From the NCBI GenBank assembly GCA_902636025.1, contig CACPQG010000001.1, positions 62,001-126,000 of the forward strand: a stretch of 64,000 nt of DNA, written 5' to 3'. The notes under the pieces were generated by a model. It was given only the letters and a program-made list of their open reading frames with translations. It made no database searches and was not told the origin of the DNA. Shown one piece after another: positions 37,904-48,331 of this stretch; within the stretch, counting starts at the first letter, position 1, and each line of letters opens with the position of its first letter. The translations under genes and the position numbers were made by a program. The DNA is from an uncultured Pelagibacteraceae bacterium. GTDB lineage: Bacteria > Pseudomonadota > Alphaproteobacteria > Pelagibacterales > Pelagibacteraceae.

Positions 37904-39165
37904 TAAGATAGTCTTTTAATATTTACGCCCAATTTTTTAAGTTTGTCTTCTATATTTTCATAACCTCTATCTAAATGGTATATTCTATTTATTTTAGTTT
38001 CACCTTTTGCAACAATTGCTGCAAGAACCAATGCCACTGAGGCTCTTAAATCACTAGACATAATTTCTGCACCCAAAAAATCTGTTTTGCCCTCTATTGT
38101 TGCTTTATTGTCCTTAACAATAATTTTTGCGCCTAATCTTCTTAGCTCAGCAACATGCATAAACCTATTTTCAAAAATATTCTCAATAATTCTACTACGT
38201 CCTGTTGCTTTGCATAACAACACCATAAACTGAGCTTGCAAATCGGTTGGAAAATTTGGATACTCTTTTGTAACTAGTTTTGAAATATTTTTAATTTTTT
38301 GTGGGCCTTTAATTCTTATTTCATTTTTTCCTGTCTGTATTTTTGCGCCTACTTTTTTTAGTAAGTTTATTTCTGTCTGAATTAATCTTGGATTAAAATT
38401 TTTAATTTTTAAGTTTCCTTTTGTAAGAGTCGCTGCAACACAAAATGTGCCAGTTTCTATTCTATCGCCCATTATCGAATAAGTTGTTTTATTTAAGGAA
38501 TTAATACCAATTATTTGGCAAGTCCTTTTTCTAATCCATTTTATATTTGCGCCTGCTGATTTAAGAAAATTTACTAAATCTTTTATTTCTGGCTCAATTG
38601 CACAATTTTCTAAAATAGTTTTTCCATTTGCAAGGCATGCTGCAATAATAGAATTTTCTGTGGCACCAACACTAATTTTAGAAAATTTTATTTTTGTACC
38701 TTTAAGTTTTCCATTTGAGCTTGCATGAATATATCCTTTTTTAATTTCATATTTCATTCCAAGTTTTTTAAGTGCATTTAAATGATAATTAACTGGCCTT
38801 GCACCTATTGTGCAACCACCGGGTAGAGATGTTATTGATTTTTGGAATTTTGCAACTAAGGGTCCTAGCACTAATATTCCTGCTCTCATCGTTTTTACAA
38901 GCGAGTAAGAAGCAAAGTATTTTTGTTCTTTTGTCTTATAAATCTTTACAACTTTTTTATTTTTGAGAAATTGAATTTTAGAACCAAGAGATTTTAGAAG
39001 ACTCAACATTGTATCAACATCTTTTACTTGTGGAAGGTTTTGTATAATTACCGGTTTATCAAATAATAATGTTGAAGCCAAAATTGGTAATGCAGCATTT
39101 TTTGAACCGCTAATAAAGACTTGTCCCTTGATTTTACAAGGACCTTTTATCAAAAACTTATCCAT
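37903..39165 (-). CDS. murA: UDP-N-acetylglucosamine 1-carboxyvinyltransferase
   Basis: KGQVFISGSKNAALPILASTLLF, PGGCTIGARPVNYHL, TLTKGNLKI. Confidence 0.96.
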   Translation of the reverse strand: MDKFLIKGPCKIKGQVFISGSKNAALPILASTLLFDKPVIIQNLPQVKDVDTMLSLLKSLGSKIQFLKNKKVVKIYKTKEQKYFASYSLVKTMRAGILVLGPLVAKFQKSITSLPGGCTIGARPVNYHLNALKKLGMKYEIKKGYIHASSNGKLKGTKIKFSKISVGATENSIIAACLANGKTILENCAIEPEIKDLVNFLKSAGANIKWIRKRTCQIIGINSLNKTTYSIMGDRIETGTFCVAATLTKGNLKIKNFNPRLIQTEINLLKKVGAKIQTGKNEIRIKGPQKIKNISKLVTKEYPNFPTDLQAQFMVLLCKATGRSRIIENIFENRFMHVAELRRLGAKIIVKDNKATIEGKTDFLGAEIMSSDLRASVALVLAAIVAKGETKINRIYHLDRGYENIEDKLKKLGVNIKRLS

Positions 39166-39166
39166 T

Positions 39167-39724
39167 TTATTTTATTTTTGCTACCTGGATGGTTGTTTGG
39201 CCTTGATATTTACCGTTCTTAGATTTGTATGTTGTATCTGGTTCGATTTCCGATTTAAAAAATAAAAATTGCGCTATTCCTTCATTAGAATAAATTTTTG
39301 CAGGATTTGGTGTAGTGTTGCTTAATTCTATTACAATATTTCCCTCAAACTCATTTTCAATAGGAGTTACGTTACAAATAATACCAGTTCTTGCATAAGT
39401 ACTTTTTCCAACGCAAATACAAAGAACATCCTTTGGAATTCTAAAATATTCTACAGTTTTAGCTAAAACAAAAGAATTAGGTGGGATGATACAGAAAGGA
39501 CCCTTTCTCTCAATAAAGTTATCGTCAGAAAAATTCTTTGGATCTACTAAAGAATTGTTTACATTAGTAAAAATTCTGTATTCATCTGAAATTCTAACAT
39601 CATAACCCATGCTACTTAACCCGTAAGATATTTTGCCCTCTGAAACTTGATGATCTAAAAATGGCTCAATCATGTTATGGTCCTCACACATTTTTTTTAT
39701 CCAGGAATCTGGTTGAATAGACAT
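39167..39724 (-). CDS. dcd: dCTP deaminase
   Basis: [60 protein letters not shown]. Confidence 0.95.
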   Translation of the reverse strand: MSIQPDSWIKKMCEDHNMIEPFLDHQVSEGKISYGLSSMGYDVRISDEYRIFTNVNNSLVDPKNFSDDNFIERKGPFCIIPPNSFVLAKTVEYFRIPKDVLCICVGKSTYARTGIICNVTPIENEFEGNIVIELSNTTPNPAKIYSNEGIAQFLFFKSEIEPDTTYKSKNGKYQGQTTIQVAKIK

Positions 39725-39726
39725 AT

Positions 39727-39831
39727 CTATTTATTATTTTTCTTCTGTCTCTTTTGAAAAATTTTTCTTTTTTTTAGATTTTTTTTTAATGCAATTTCAA
39801 GTCTGTTGAGCTTATCCTTCTTAGAGATCAT
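39727..39831 (-). CDS. Possible 34-aa lysine-rich peptide
   Basis: [34 protein letters not shown], read by eye across long T runs; below ORF-track cutoff. Confidence 0.2.
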   Translation of the reverse strand: MISKKDKLNRLEIALKKNLKKRKIFQKRQKKNNK

Positions 39832-39835
39832 TAAA

Positions 39836-40036
39836 TTACTTTTTATCAGGACTCGTTAAGTCTTCTAAGGTAATGGTTTTAGAAATATCATGCATTTTTG
39901 TTTCTTCTTTCTGCTTGATTAATCCTTCTTTTGCCGCTTTTTTTGCTCTTCTTTCTGCAAGCTTTTTTTCTCTTTTAGCCTGCTTTTCCATTTTTTTTGC
40001 ACCACGATTTGCCCCGTATGTATAGTGAATCCCCAT
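39836..40036 (-). CDS. Small conserved-looking hypothetical protein
   Basis: 66 aa, MGIHYTYGANRGAKKMEKQAKREKKLAERRAKKAAKEG, highly charged. Confidence 0.6.
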   Translation of the reverse strand: MGIHYTYGANRGAKKMEKQAKREKKLAERRAKKAAKEGLIKQKEETKMHDISKTITLEDLTSPDKK

Positions 40037-40131
40037 GACATTACCTATATTTAAATATAACTTATTTTTGTAAAAAATTAAGGCAATAATTTGAAAAAAA
40101 TTTATTTATACACTATTTATCATCGTGTATT

Positions 40132-40207
40132 GCCCCTTTAACTCAGGTAGTAGAGTGTTTCCATGGTAAGGAAAAAGTCGTCCGTGCAAGTCGGGCAAGG
40201 GGCACCA
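40132..40207 (+). tRNA. tRNA-Thr (GGT)
   Basis: GCCCCTT...TTTCC-ATGGTAA-GGAAA...AAGGGGC-ACCA; anticodon GGT, encoded CCA. Confidence 0.93.
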
Positions 40208-40210
40208 AAA

Positions 40211-40933
40211 TTATTTCCTATAAAATATTTTTCTTAAAAAAATTGTAACAATAATCAAAATAAAAAAGGCTCCTAAAGGCAAATAAATATCAGATGAAGA
40301 TAGAATATCAATCAACCCAGGTGGTTTTAAGTTTTGGCTAATTATGATTTCTAAACCACTTCCAACAGAAACAACCAGAAAAACTTGTGGTATAATGCCT
40401 ATTAAGGTCGCAAGGAAAAAATTTAAAATTCTTACGTCAAATAGAGTTGGCAAAATACAACTAAGTTGCCAAGGAATACCACCAATAAATCTATAAATTA
40501 AAAGATATATAAATTCAGATTTTTTAAAATTTATATTCAAATTTTTAAATTTAGTTAAAAATTTTTCTCTAATAAAATCTTTTAAAAAAAAATTTGCAAA
40601 GATATATAGACAAGTTGCTCCAATGCTTAAACCTAAAACAACTAGTATTGTTCCTAACCATTTTCCAAAAATAAAGCCTGCTAAAAGAGCGATTGGAGAG
40701 CCAAAACCCAAGAGAGGGAATACCCATAAAACTGTAAACAACAGAAAAAAAAGTGATAATAAAAAAATATTAGTTTTTTTTACTGTGTTAAAGTAATCAA
40801 TATTTTCTTTTATAAATTCGTATGAGGAAAGCTCTTGTAAAGTAAATTCTGAAAAAAGATAGTAAAGAAATATTCCTACAACAGCAAGATAAAATAAACC
40901 GATATATATTTTAATTTTTTTTACTTTTTCCAT
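40211..40933 (-). CDS. TVP38/TMEM64 (DedA-like) membrane protein
   Basis: FGSPIALLAGFIFGKWLGTILVVLGLSIGATCLYIFANFFLKDFI, IYRFIGGIPWQLSCILPTLFDVRILNFFLATLIGIIPQVFLVVSVGSGL. Confidence 0.82.
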   Translation of the reverse strand: MEKVKKIKIYIGLFYLAVVGIFLYYLFSEFTLQELSSYEFIKENIDYFNTVKKTNIFLLSLFFLLFTVLWVFPLLGFGSPIALLAGFIFGKWLGTILVVLGLSIGATCLYIFANFFLKDFIREKFLTKFKNLNINFKKSEFIYLLIYRFIGGIPWQLSCILPTLFDVRILNFFLATLIGIIPQVFLVVSVGSGLEIIISQNLKPPGLIDILSSSDIYLPLGAFFILIIVTIFLRKIFYRK

Positions 40934-41027
40934 AATTTTTAATCGTAATTATAAAATCTTCTATTTGCTATTTATATATTTAATTATTATAAAGAGCGAA
41001 ATTTATTAGAAAATTAAACCAAAATTT

Positions 41028-41162
41028 ATGAAAAGAACATACCAGCCAAGTAGATTAGTCAGAAAGAGACGCCATGGTTTTAGATCTAAAATGAAAACTA
41101 AAGGGGGAAGAAAGTTACTTGCTAGACGAAGATCAAAAGGAAGAAAGAAACTTACAGTTTAA
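41028..41162 (+). CDS. rpmH: 50S ribosomal protein L34
   Basis: [44 protein letters not shown], below ORF-track cutoff. Confidence 0.97.
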   Translation: MKRTYQPSRLVRKRRHGFRSKMKTKGGRKLLARRRSKGRKKLTV

Positions 41163-41503
41163 TGAAAGTAATTATTTGCTCGTTAAGCAAAAATGAAGAT
41201 TTTAAATCTTTACTAAAAGGAAAAAAAATTAACAATAAATATTCAACAATTTTTTTTAAAAAATTGGATCATTTAAATCCAAAGCAGTTAAATATAAGTT
41301 TTATAGCAAAAAAGAAAATAGGAAACTCAGTAATAAGGAATAAAATTAAAAGAAGGTTAAAAAATATTATGAGAGATTTGGTTAAACAAATTAAAATAAA
41401 TTATAAGTATTCTTATCTTATAATTGCAAAAAAAATTGTTTTTAATGATAAATTTGCAGATATAAAGAAGGAATTATTTTTAGATTTTAAAAGAATTAAA
41501 TGA
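41162..41503 (+). CDS. rnpA: Ribonuclease P protein component
   Basis: KKKIGNSVIRNKIKRRLKNIMRDL; position between rpmH and yidD. Confidence 0.92.
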   Translation: MKVIICSLSKNEDFKSLLKGKKINNKYSTIFFKKLDHLNPKQLNISFIAKKKIGNSVIRNKIKRRLKNIMRDLVKQIKINYKYSYLIIAKKIVFNDKFADIKKELFLDFKRIK

Positions 41504-41506
41504 TCA

Positions 41507-41743
41507 ATGAAAAACATCTTAATATTTATAATAAAAATTTATAAGAGATTAATATCTCCTTACTTAGGAAGTACCTGTAGATATCTACCTACATGCTCGG
41601 ATTATTTTATAGAAAGTTTAAAAGAGTATGGAATAATTAAAGGTTCTCTTATGGGTGTAAAAAGAATTTTAAGTTGTCACCCAATAAAATTTTTAGGTGG
41701 TGGTGATGGTTATGACCCTGTTTTAAAAAAAAAAGGTAAATAA
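41507..41743 (+). CDS. yidD: Membrane protein insertion efficiency factor YidD
   Basis: IKIYKRLISPYLGSTCRYLPTCSDYFIESLKEYG. Confidence 0.95.
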   Translation: MKNILIFIIKIYKRLISPYLGSTCRYLPTCSDYFIESLKEYGIIKGSLMGVKRILSCHPIKFLGGGDGYDPVLKKKGK

Positions 41744-41747
41744 AAAT

Positions 41748-43418
41748 ATGGATACTAAAAATGTAATCGCAGCTATATCCCTTAGCGCGGCAGTAATTAT
41801 ATTATATGGCTTATTTTTTGCACCACCTCCAAAAGAAATTAGTAATTTAGATCAAGAAAAGACCACCTTAAATTCAGAAGCACCTACAATCGATACTAGC
41901 GAAGAATTAATAGAAATGTCCAGAGAGGAGGCAATTAAAGAGAGTGAAAGAGTTAAATTTGAAAATGAAAATATTAAAGGTTCGATTTCTTTACTAGGTG
42001 GAACAATTGATGATTTAGTTTTTAAAAATTATACAGAAACTTTAGACAGTAAAAATAAAATTACACTTCTACATCCAAAAAAATTTGGTCAAGGTTACTA
42101 TGTTGAAACAGGATGGGTCAGTAGTAGTAAAAATATTGATTTGCCTGGTTCTCAAACTGTTTGGAAAGTTGAAGGTAATGAAAAACTTGCTCCTAATCAA
42201 CCAGTAACCTTAAGTTGGAGCAACAAACAGGGTATTAATTTTAAAAAAAAAATTACAATAGATGAAAAATTTTTATTTTCTATTAATCAAACAGTCATAA
42301 ACAAAACTGATAAATCTTATGATTTTTATTCATATGGTCAGATTATTCGTAATAAAGCACCTGAAATTACTAATTTTTATATTCTTCATGAGGGACTTAT
42401 CGGCGTTTTTGATGAACAATTAGTGGAAGAAGATTATGAAGATATAAAAGAAAAAGAATTCTCTAAAAACGCAAACTCTGGTTGGCTTGGAATCACTGAT
42501 AAGTACTGGATAGCAACACTTATTCCAGAAGAGAATAAGTCTTTTAGAGCAGATTTCGATTTCAAAGACAAATTTAGGGCGAACTTTATTGAGACTAAAC
42601 CTCTTGAACTGAGTCCAAATGCAACTGTTTCGAGCAATGTAAGGGTTATAGTTGCAGCAAAAGAAGTAGATGTAATTGATGGATATGCAGAAAGTTCAAA
42701 AATTGCAAAATTTGACTTGGCAATTGACTGGGGCTGGTTTTATTTTTTTACAAAAAACTTCTTCTTTGCAATAGATTATTTTTTTAAACTTACTGGAAAC
42801 TTTGGAATTGCTATAATTTTAATTACAATTTGTATAAGAATATTATTTTTTCCATTAGCAAATTATTCCTTTAGATCCATGGCCAAAATGAAAGTTTTGC
42901 AACCTGAGATGACAAGACTTAAAGAATTGCACAAAGATGACAAAATGAAACTACAGCAAGAAATGATGGCATTATATAAAAAAGAAAAAGTAAACCCTGT
43001 TTCTGGTTGTTTGCCAATTTTTATACAAATACCGTTCTTCTTTGCAATTTATAAAGTTCTTTTTGTCACTTTAGAAATGAGACACCAACCATTTTATGGT
43101 TGGATTGAAGATTTGTCAGAAAGAGATCCAACATCAATTTTTAATCTTTTTGGTTTAATACCCTGGGATCCTCCATCCTTTTTGATTATTGGTATTTGGC
43201 CTTGTCTTATGGGTTTGACAATGTATTTACAGCAAAAGTTAAATCCTACACCACCTGATCCAATACAGCAAAAAATCTTTATGTTTTTTCCTTTATTTTT
43301 AACAATTATCTTGGCGCCATTTCCATCTGGTCTAGTTATCTATTGGACAATAAACAACGTATTAACTATGGCTCAACAAGTTGTAATCATGAAACAGACT
43401 AAAGTAAAAACTACATAG
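41748..43418 (+). CDS. yidC: Membrane protein insertase YidC
   Basis: GNFGIAIILITICIRILFFPLANYSFRSMAKMKVLQPEMTRLKE, NPVSGCLPIFIQIPFFFAIYKVL. Confidence 0.96.
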   Translation: MDTKNVIAAISLSAAVIILYGLFFAPPPKEISNLDQEKTTLNSEAPTIDTSEELIEMSREEAIKESERVKFENENIKGSISLLGGTIDDLVFKNYTETLDSKNKITLLHPKKFGQGYYVETGWVSSSKNIDLPGSQTVWKVEGNEKLAPNQPVTLSWSNKQGINFKKKITIDEKFLFSINQTVINKTDKSYDFYSYGQIIRNKAPEITNFYILHEGLIGVFDEQLVEEDYEDIKEKEFSKNANSGWLGITDKYWIATLIPEENKSFRADFDFKDKFRANFIETKPLELSPNATVSSNVRVIVAAKEVDVIDGYAESSKIAKFDLAIDWGWFYFFTKNFFFAIDYFFKLTGNFGIAIILITICIRILFFPLANYSFRSMAKMKVLQPEMTRLKELHKDDKMKLQQEMMALYKKEKVNPVSGCLPIFIQIPFFFAIYKVLFVTLEMRHQPFYGWIEDLSERDPTSIFNLFGLIPWDPPSFLIIGIWPCLMGLTMYLQQKLNPTPPDPIQQKIFMFFPLFLTIILAPFPSGLVIYWTINNVLTMAQQVVIMKQTKVKTT

Positions 43419-43420
43419 AA

Positions 43421-44269
43421 TTGATGGACCTAAAAAAAATTTTACCTAAAAATGGTCCTCCAATAGATCAGGTTTCTAAATATATTGAAAAATATAAAAA
43501 TGATTTGATAGTTATTAAATACGGTGGAAATGTTTTTATTGATAGAAATATTTTTAATAATTTTATCGAAGACATTTGTATTTTAAAAAAATTAGGCTTA
43601 TCAATTGTGGTAATTCATGGCGGAGGTCCTCGAATAAAAAGAGAGCTAGATAAATCAAATATTACTTCAAATTTTATTAGAGGTTTAAGGGTTACAGATG
43701 CGAAAGTAATAAACATTGTTGAAAAAGTATTAATTGAATTTAATGAGGATATTGTTTCATCTTTAAATGAAAAAGGTGTTAAAGCTATATCTTTAAATAC
43801 GAAGCAGAATTGTGTAATTGAAGTAATTCCAGAGGCTGAGGAGCTGGGATTTGTTGGAATACCAAATAAAATCAATATTCATATAATTAAGGACAAAATT
43901 GCAAATAATTTAATTCCAGTAGTATCTCCACTTGGACTTGGGACTAATAACCAAGCATATAATATAAATGGAGATAATGCTGCTGGAGCTATAGCGAAGT
44001 CTCTTAAATCACGAAGGTTATTACTAATGACAAATGTTGAGGGTGTATTAGATAAAAATAAAAAACTTATACAGGAAATATCTTCCTCTGACATTTTGGA
44101 TATGGTTAAAAATGGAACTATAACTGAAGGTATGATACCTAAAATAAATACATGTTTAGATGCAATAAATAATGGTGTAACTGCTGTAGCTATTATTGAT
44201 GGAAGAAAAAAGCACTCCGTTCTATTTGAAATTTTTTCAGATAAAGGTTCGGGAACATTAATTAGATAA
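43421..44269 (+). CDS. argB: Acetylglutamate kinase
   Basis: VIKYGGNVF, VVIHGGGPRIKRELDK, GMIPKINTCLDAINNGV. Confidence 0.95.
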   Translation: MMDLKKILPKNGPPIDQVSKYIEKYKNDLIVIKYGGNVFIDRNIFNNFIEDICILKKLGLSIVVIHGGGPRIKRELDKSNITSNFIRGLRVTDAKVINIVEKVLIEFNEDIVSSLNEKGVKAISLNTKQNCVIEVIPEAEELGFVGIPNKINIHIIKDKIANNLIPVVSPLGLGTNNQAYNINGDNAAGAIAKSLKSRRLLLMTNVEGVLDKNKKLIQEISSSDILDMVKNGTITEGMIPKINTCLDAINNGVTAVAIIDGRKKHSVLFEIFSDKGSGTLIR

Positions 44270-44278
44270 TTATTTAAA

Positions 44279-44950
44279 ATGGAAGAGCTTAAAACTAAAA
44301 AAAATTTGTTATTAGATTTGGATGGAACTGTTTATCAAGATTTAGAAGCTGTTTTTGGACAGGTTTCTAGATTAATGACAAAATATATTTCTGAAAAGTT
44401 AAATATAGACTTAACTAAAGCCAAAGAATTACAAACTAATTATTTTTATAAATATAATACCAGTCTCAATGGATTGATGATACATCATGATATACCGCCT
44501 AAAGAATTCCTAAAATATGTTCATAATATAGATCTTTCATTTATGAAGAAAGATAAAGTTTTGAGAGAACAACTAGAAAATTTAGATATGAGAAAGTTAA
44601 TTTTTACAAATGGAAGTACTGATCATGCAAAGAATGTACTAAGCCACTTGGGTATTGAGGATTTATTTGAAGGAATATTTGATATCAGCGATGCAGAATA
44701 TAGACCTAAACCCGAACCGAAAGCATTTGATCTGATGGTAAAAAAATTTGGGATAGATCCAAATAATACAATTTATGTAGAAGACATTGCTAAAAATTTA
44801 TCAATAGGTAAAGAAAGGGGTTGCACAACCGTTTGGTTAATAAATGATGAACAGTGGGGTAAAATGGAGTCCGATAAGGATTACATTGATTATAAAATTG
44901 AAAATCTATCTTTATTTTTAAAAGAAATAAGGTTATTAAAAAGTAAATAA
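44279..44950 (+). CDS. HAD-family pyrimidine 5'-nucleotidase
   Basis: LLLDLDGTVYQDLEAVFGQVSRLMTKYI, IFTNGSTDHAKNVLSHLGI, YRPKPEPKAFDLM. Confidence 0.85.
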   Translation: MEELKTKKNLLLDLDGTVYQDLEAVFGQVSRLMTKYISEKLNIDLTKAKELQTNYFYKYNTSLNGLMIHHDIPPKEFLKYVHNIDLSFMKKDKVLREQLENLDMRKLIFTNGSTDHAKNVLSHLGIEDLFEGIFDISDAEYRPKPEPKAFDLMVKKFGIDPNNTIYVEDIAKNLSIGKERGCTTVWLINDEQWGKMESDKDYIDYKIENLSLFLKEIRLLKSK

Positions 44951-44953
44951 ACT

Positions 44954-45781
44954 ATGACTATTGAAAAAATTATAAATGAAGCTTGGGAAAATAAAGATCA
45001 GGTTAATCAGGATTCAGATCAATCTTTAAAAGATGCAATTAACCAGGTTATAAGTGATTTAGATAGTGGTAAATCTCGTGTTGCAGAAAAGATTGATGGT
45101 GAATGGAAAACTCATCAACATCTTAAAAAAGCGATTATGTTAAGTTTCAGAATTTATCCCATGGAAAATTTAAATGGTCCATACAGTAGTTGGTATGACA
45201 AAGCTCATTTATTAAAAGGTAAAACTGCGGGCTGGACAAAAGAGCAACATGAAGCTGCGGGTTTTCGTATGACGCCAAATAGTCCCGTACGTCCTGGGTC
45301 TTTTATTGGAAAGAATGCTGTACTTATGCCTTGTTATGTAAACATAGGTGCATACGTTGGAGCTGGAACGATGATGGACACCTTCAGTCGTGCTGGGAGC
45401 TGCTGTCAGATTGGAGAAAATTGTCATATATCAGCTGGATCAGGTATTGGTGGAGTTTTAGAACCAGCTCAAGCTCTTCCAACTATAATTGAAGATAATG
45501 TTTTTGTTGGAGCAATGTCTGAGGTTGTTGAAGGTGTAATAGTTGGAGAAGGATCAGTTTTAAGTATGGGAATGTATGTAGGTCAATCAACAAAAATTGT
45601 TAATAGAAAAACTGGTAAAATATCTTATGGAAAAATTCCTCCTTATTCCGTAGTTGTTCCTGGATCTTTACCTGATAAGAGTAATCCAACTGCGCCATCA
45701 CTAAGTTGTGCAGTAATAATTAAACAAGTTGATGAAAAGACTAGATCAAAAACATCAATTAATGATCTTTTAAGAGAGTAA
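44954..45781 (+). CDS. dapD: 2,3,4,5-tetrahydropyridine-2,6-dicarboxylate N-succinyltransferase
   Basis: Hexapeptide repeats; MPCYVNIGAYVGAGTMMDTFSRAGSCCQIGENCHISAGSGIGGVLEP. Confidence 0.96.
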   Translation: MTIEKIINEAWENKDQVNQDSDQSLKDAINQVISDLDSGKSRVAEKIDGEWKTHQHLKKAIMLSFRIYPMENLNGPYSSWYDKAHLLKGKTAGWTKEQHEAAGFRMTPNSPVRPGSFIGKNAVLMPCYVNIGAYVGAGTMMDTFSRAGSCCQIGENCHISAGSGIGGVLEPAQALPTIIEDNVFVGAMSEVVEGVIVGEGSVLSMGMYVGQSTKIVNRKTGKISYGKIPPYSVVVPGSLPDKSNPTAPSLSCAVIIKQVDEKTRSKTSINDLLRE

Positions 45782-45783
45782 AA

Positions 45784-46941
45784 ATGCAAAAAATTAACGA
45801 GCTTCAATTAGCCAAAGAGCTAATAAGATTTCCATCTATAACACCAACAGATGCTGGCGTGATGAGATTTTTAGAGAAGAAATTAAAAAAACTTGGTTTT
45901 AAGACAAAAATATTAGAATTTAGAGAAAAAAAATCTAAACCAGTTAAAAATTTGTACGCAAGGTTGGGGAATAAAACTCCTAATTTTTGCTATGCCGGAC
46001 ACTTAGATATTGTGCCTCCAGGTAATATTAAGGACTGGACGGTCAACCCTTTTAAACCGTCTGTCAAACAGGGTCACCTAATTGGGAGGGGTGCAAATGA
46101 TATGAAAGGTTCTGTTGCTGCTTTTGTTTCAGCTGTAAGTATATTTTTAAATAAAAATAAAAAATTTAAAGGATCAATTAGTTTTTTAATTACTGGGGAC
46201 GAGGAAGGTGATGCAATTAATGGAACAACAAAAGTTATAGATTATCTTAAAAAGAAAAAGGAAAAAATTAATTTTTGTTTAGTGGGTGAGCCCACTAATC
46301 CAAATAGATTAGGTGAAATGATTAAAATAGGTCGTAGGGGTAGTTTAACTGGAATACTAACAATACTTGGCATTCAAGGGCATGTTGCTTATCCGCATAG
46401 AGCAAATAATCCTTCAACAACATTAATAAAAATTTTAAATGAATTAAAAAATATTAAACTTGATAAAGGAACAAAAAATTTTCAACCATCAAACCTAGAG
46501 GTTACAAAAATTTATATAGATAATAATGCTGATAATGTTATTCCGAGAATAGCTCAAGCCACTTTTAATATTAGATATAATGATAAACATTCATCAGATT
46601 CTTTGAAAAAAAAACTTAACAAAGTAATAAGTAAAATTAGTAAAAAAAACAAATCAAAATTTAAAATAGAATATAGAGTATCTGGTGAAGCTTTTTTAAT
46701 AAAACCAAATGCAACAACATTTATGATTCAAAATATCGTAAAAAAAATAACAAAAATAAAACCAAAGCTTTCTACAACTGGGGGAACTTCAGATGCTAGG
46801 TTTATAAAAAATATATCTCCTTGTTTAGAGTTTGGATTGGTTGGTAAAACTATGCACAAAGTTGATGAAGCAGTATCTTTGAGTGATTTGAAAAAATTAA
46901 CAAAAATTTATTCTTTAATTTTAGAAAATTATTTTTCGTGA
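45784..46941 (+). CDS. dapE: Succinyl-diaminopimelate desuccinylase
   Basis: YAGHLDIVPPGN, GRGANDMKGSVAAFVSA, TGDEEGDAINGT, VGEPT, STTGGTSDARFI. Confidence 0.95.
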   Translation: MQKINELQLAKELIRFPSITPTDAGVMRFLEKKLKKLGFKTKILEFREKKSKPVKNLYARLGNKTPNFCYAGHLDIVPPGNIKDWTVNPFKPSVKQGHLIGRGANDMKGSVAAFVSAVSIFLNKNKKFKGSISFLITGDEEGDAINGTTKVIDYLKKKKEKINFCLVGEPTNPNRLGEMIKIGRRGSLTGILTILGIQGHVAYPHRANNPSTTLIKILNELKNIKLDKGTKNFQPSNLEVTKIYIDNNADNVIPRIAQATFNIRYNDKHSSDSLKKKLNKVISKISKKNKSKFKIEYRVSGEAFLIKPNATTFMIQNIVKKITKIKPKLSTTGGTSDARFIKNISPCLEFGLVGKTMHKVDEAVSLSDLKKLTKIYSLILENYFS

Positions 46942-47864
46942 AAACTGCAATAATTTCATCAGATACCTCTATAAATCATTTAACAGGTGATGGTCATCCA
47001 GAACAGCCAAAAAGAGTTTTAGCTGTAACTGAAAAACTTAAAAAACAAAAAAATTTAATTTGGGATAAACCAGGTTCTTTTGACCATAATATTTTAAAAA
47101 AAGCTCATGATGAAAATTATATAAATATGGTTCAAAAAAGTTTTCCAAATGAGGGTATAAAATTTTTAGATGCTGATACAATTATCTCACCAGGAAGTAA
47201 AGATGCCACGATAGATGCAGTTGGTTCTGTGATAAGAGCAATTGATGGAGTTGAAAATAAAAAATTTAAAAATGCTTTTTGTGCAGTGCGTCCTCCTGGT
47301 CATCATGCAGAAAAGGATAAAGCTATGGGCTTTTGTATTTATAATAATTGTGCAGTTGCAGCTCATTATCTTATTGATAAATTTGATTATAAAAGAGTAG
47401 CTATATTTGATCCAGATGTTCATCATGGAAACGGTACGCAAGATATTTTCTACGATAATGAAAATGTTTTATACCTATCAACTCATCAGTATCCATTTTA
47501 TCCTGGAACCGGAAGTGATAAGGAAAAGGGAAATCATAATAATATTTTTAATGTGCCTTTGCCTGCAGGTACAAATACTGAGAAATATATGAGTGCATTA
47601 GATAAAGTTTTAGATAAATTAATAGAATTTAAGCCAGAATTTTTAATTTTTAGTATGGGTTTTGACGCAAATATAGCAGATCCACTTGCACAATTTGAAT
47701 TACAGTCTGAGGATTTTTACGAAATAACAAAAAGAACTCTCAAGGCAACTAATAAGTTTACGAAAGGTAAAGTTATATCTGTACTGGAGGGTGGGTATGA
47801 CCTAAATGCTCTTGCAGAAAGTGCCTTTAATCATGTAAATGCCTTATCTGAAAATACAAAATGA
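46938..47864 (+). CDS. Histone deacetylase family protein
   Basis: RPPGHHAEKDKAMGFCIYNNCAVAAHYLI, IFDPDVHHGNGTQDIFY, STHQYPFYPGTG, SMGFDANIADPL, LEGGYDLNALA. Confidence 0.94.
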   Translation: MKTAIISSDTSINHLTGDGHPEQPKRVLAVTEKLKKQKNLIWDKPGSFDHNILKKAHDENYINMVQKSFPNEGIKFLDADTIISPGSKDATIDAVGSVIRAIDGVENKKFKNAFCAVRPPGHHAEKDKAMGFCIYNNCAVAAHYLIDKFDYKRVAIFDPDVHHGNGTQDIFYDNENVLYLSTHQYPFYPGTGSDKEKGNHNNIFNVPLPAGTNTEKYMSALDKVLDKLIEFKPEFLIFSMGFDANIADPLAQFELQSEDFYEITKRTLKATNKFTKGKVISVLEGGYDLNALAESAFNHVNALSENTK

Positions 47865-48331
47865 AGTTATATAAAATAAAAAAATCAAATATCGATAAAA
47901 AAGGTCTTTACGCTACAAAAGATATCAAAGTTGGTACTAGAGTTATTCAATATAAAGGGAAAATTATAACTAATAGCGAAGTTGAGCGAAACCCTAAATA
48001 TGATAATGATAAAGACATATACTTATTTGATATTAATAAAAGATATTCGCTAGACGGTGATTTTTCGTGGAATGTAGCAAAAAATATAAATCATAGTTGT
48101 GATCCAAACTGTGAGGTTGATGGCACAGGATATAAAATTTACATAACGGCAATAAAAGATATAAAAAAAAATGAAGAACTTACTTATGATTATGGGTTTT
48201 CGTATGATGAAGATTATAAACAGTTCCCATGCAGATGCCGTGCAAAAAATTGTTGTGGCTATATAGTTCGATCAGAAAGTCGATGGAGAATTAGTAAAAA
48301 ATTTAGAAAAGCTCCCAGGATTAATAAATAA
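47861..48331 (+). CDS. SET-domain protein (putative protein-lysine methyltransferase) with post-SET motif
   Basis: KGLYATKDIKVGTRVIQYKGKII, KNINHSCDPNCEVD, NEELTYDYGF, CRCRAKNCCGYI. Confidence 0.92.
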   Translation: MKLYKIKKSNIDKKGLYATKDIKVGTRVIQYKGKIITNSEVERNPKYDNDKDIYLFDINKRYSLDGDFSWNVAKNINHSCDPNCEVDGTGYKIYITAIKDIKKNEELTYDYGFSYDEDYKQFPCRCRAKNCCGYIVRSESRWRISKKFRKAPRINK

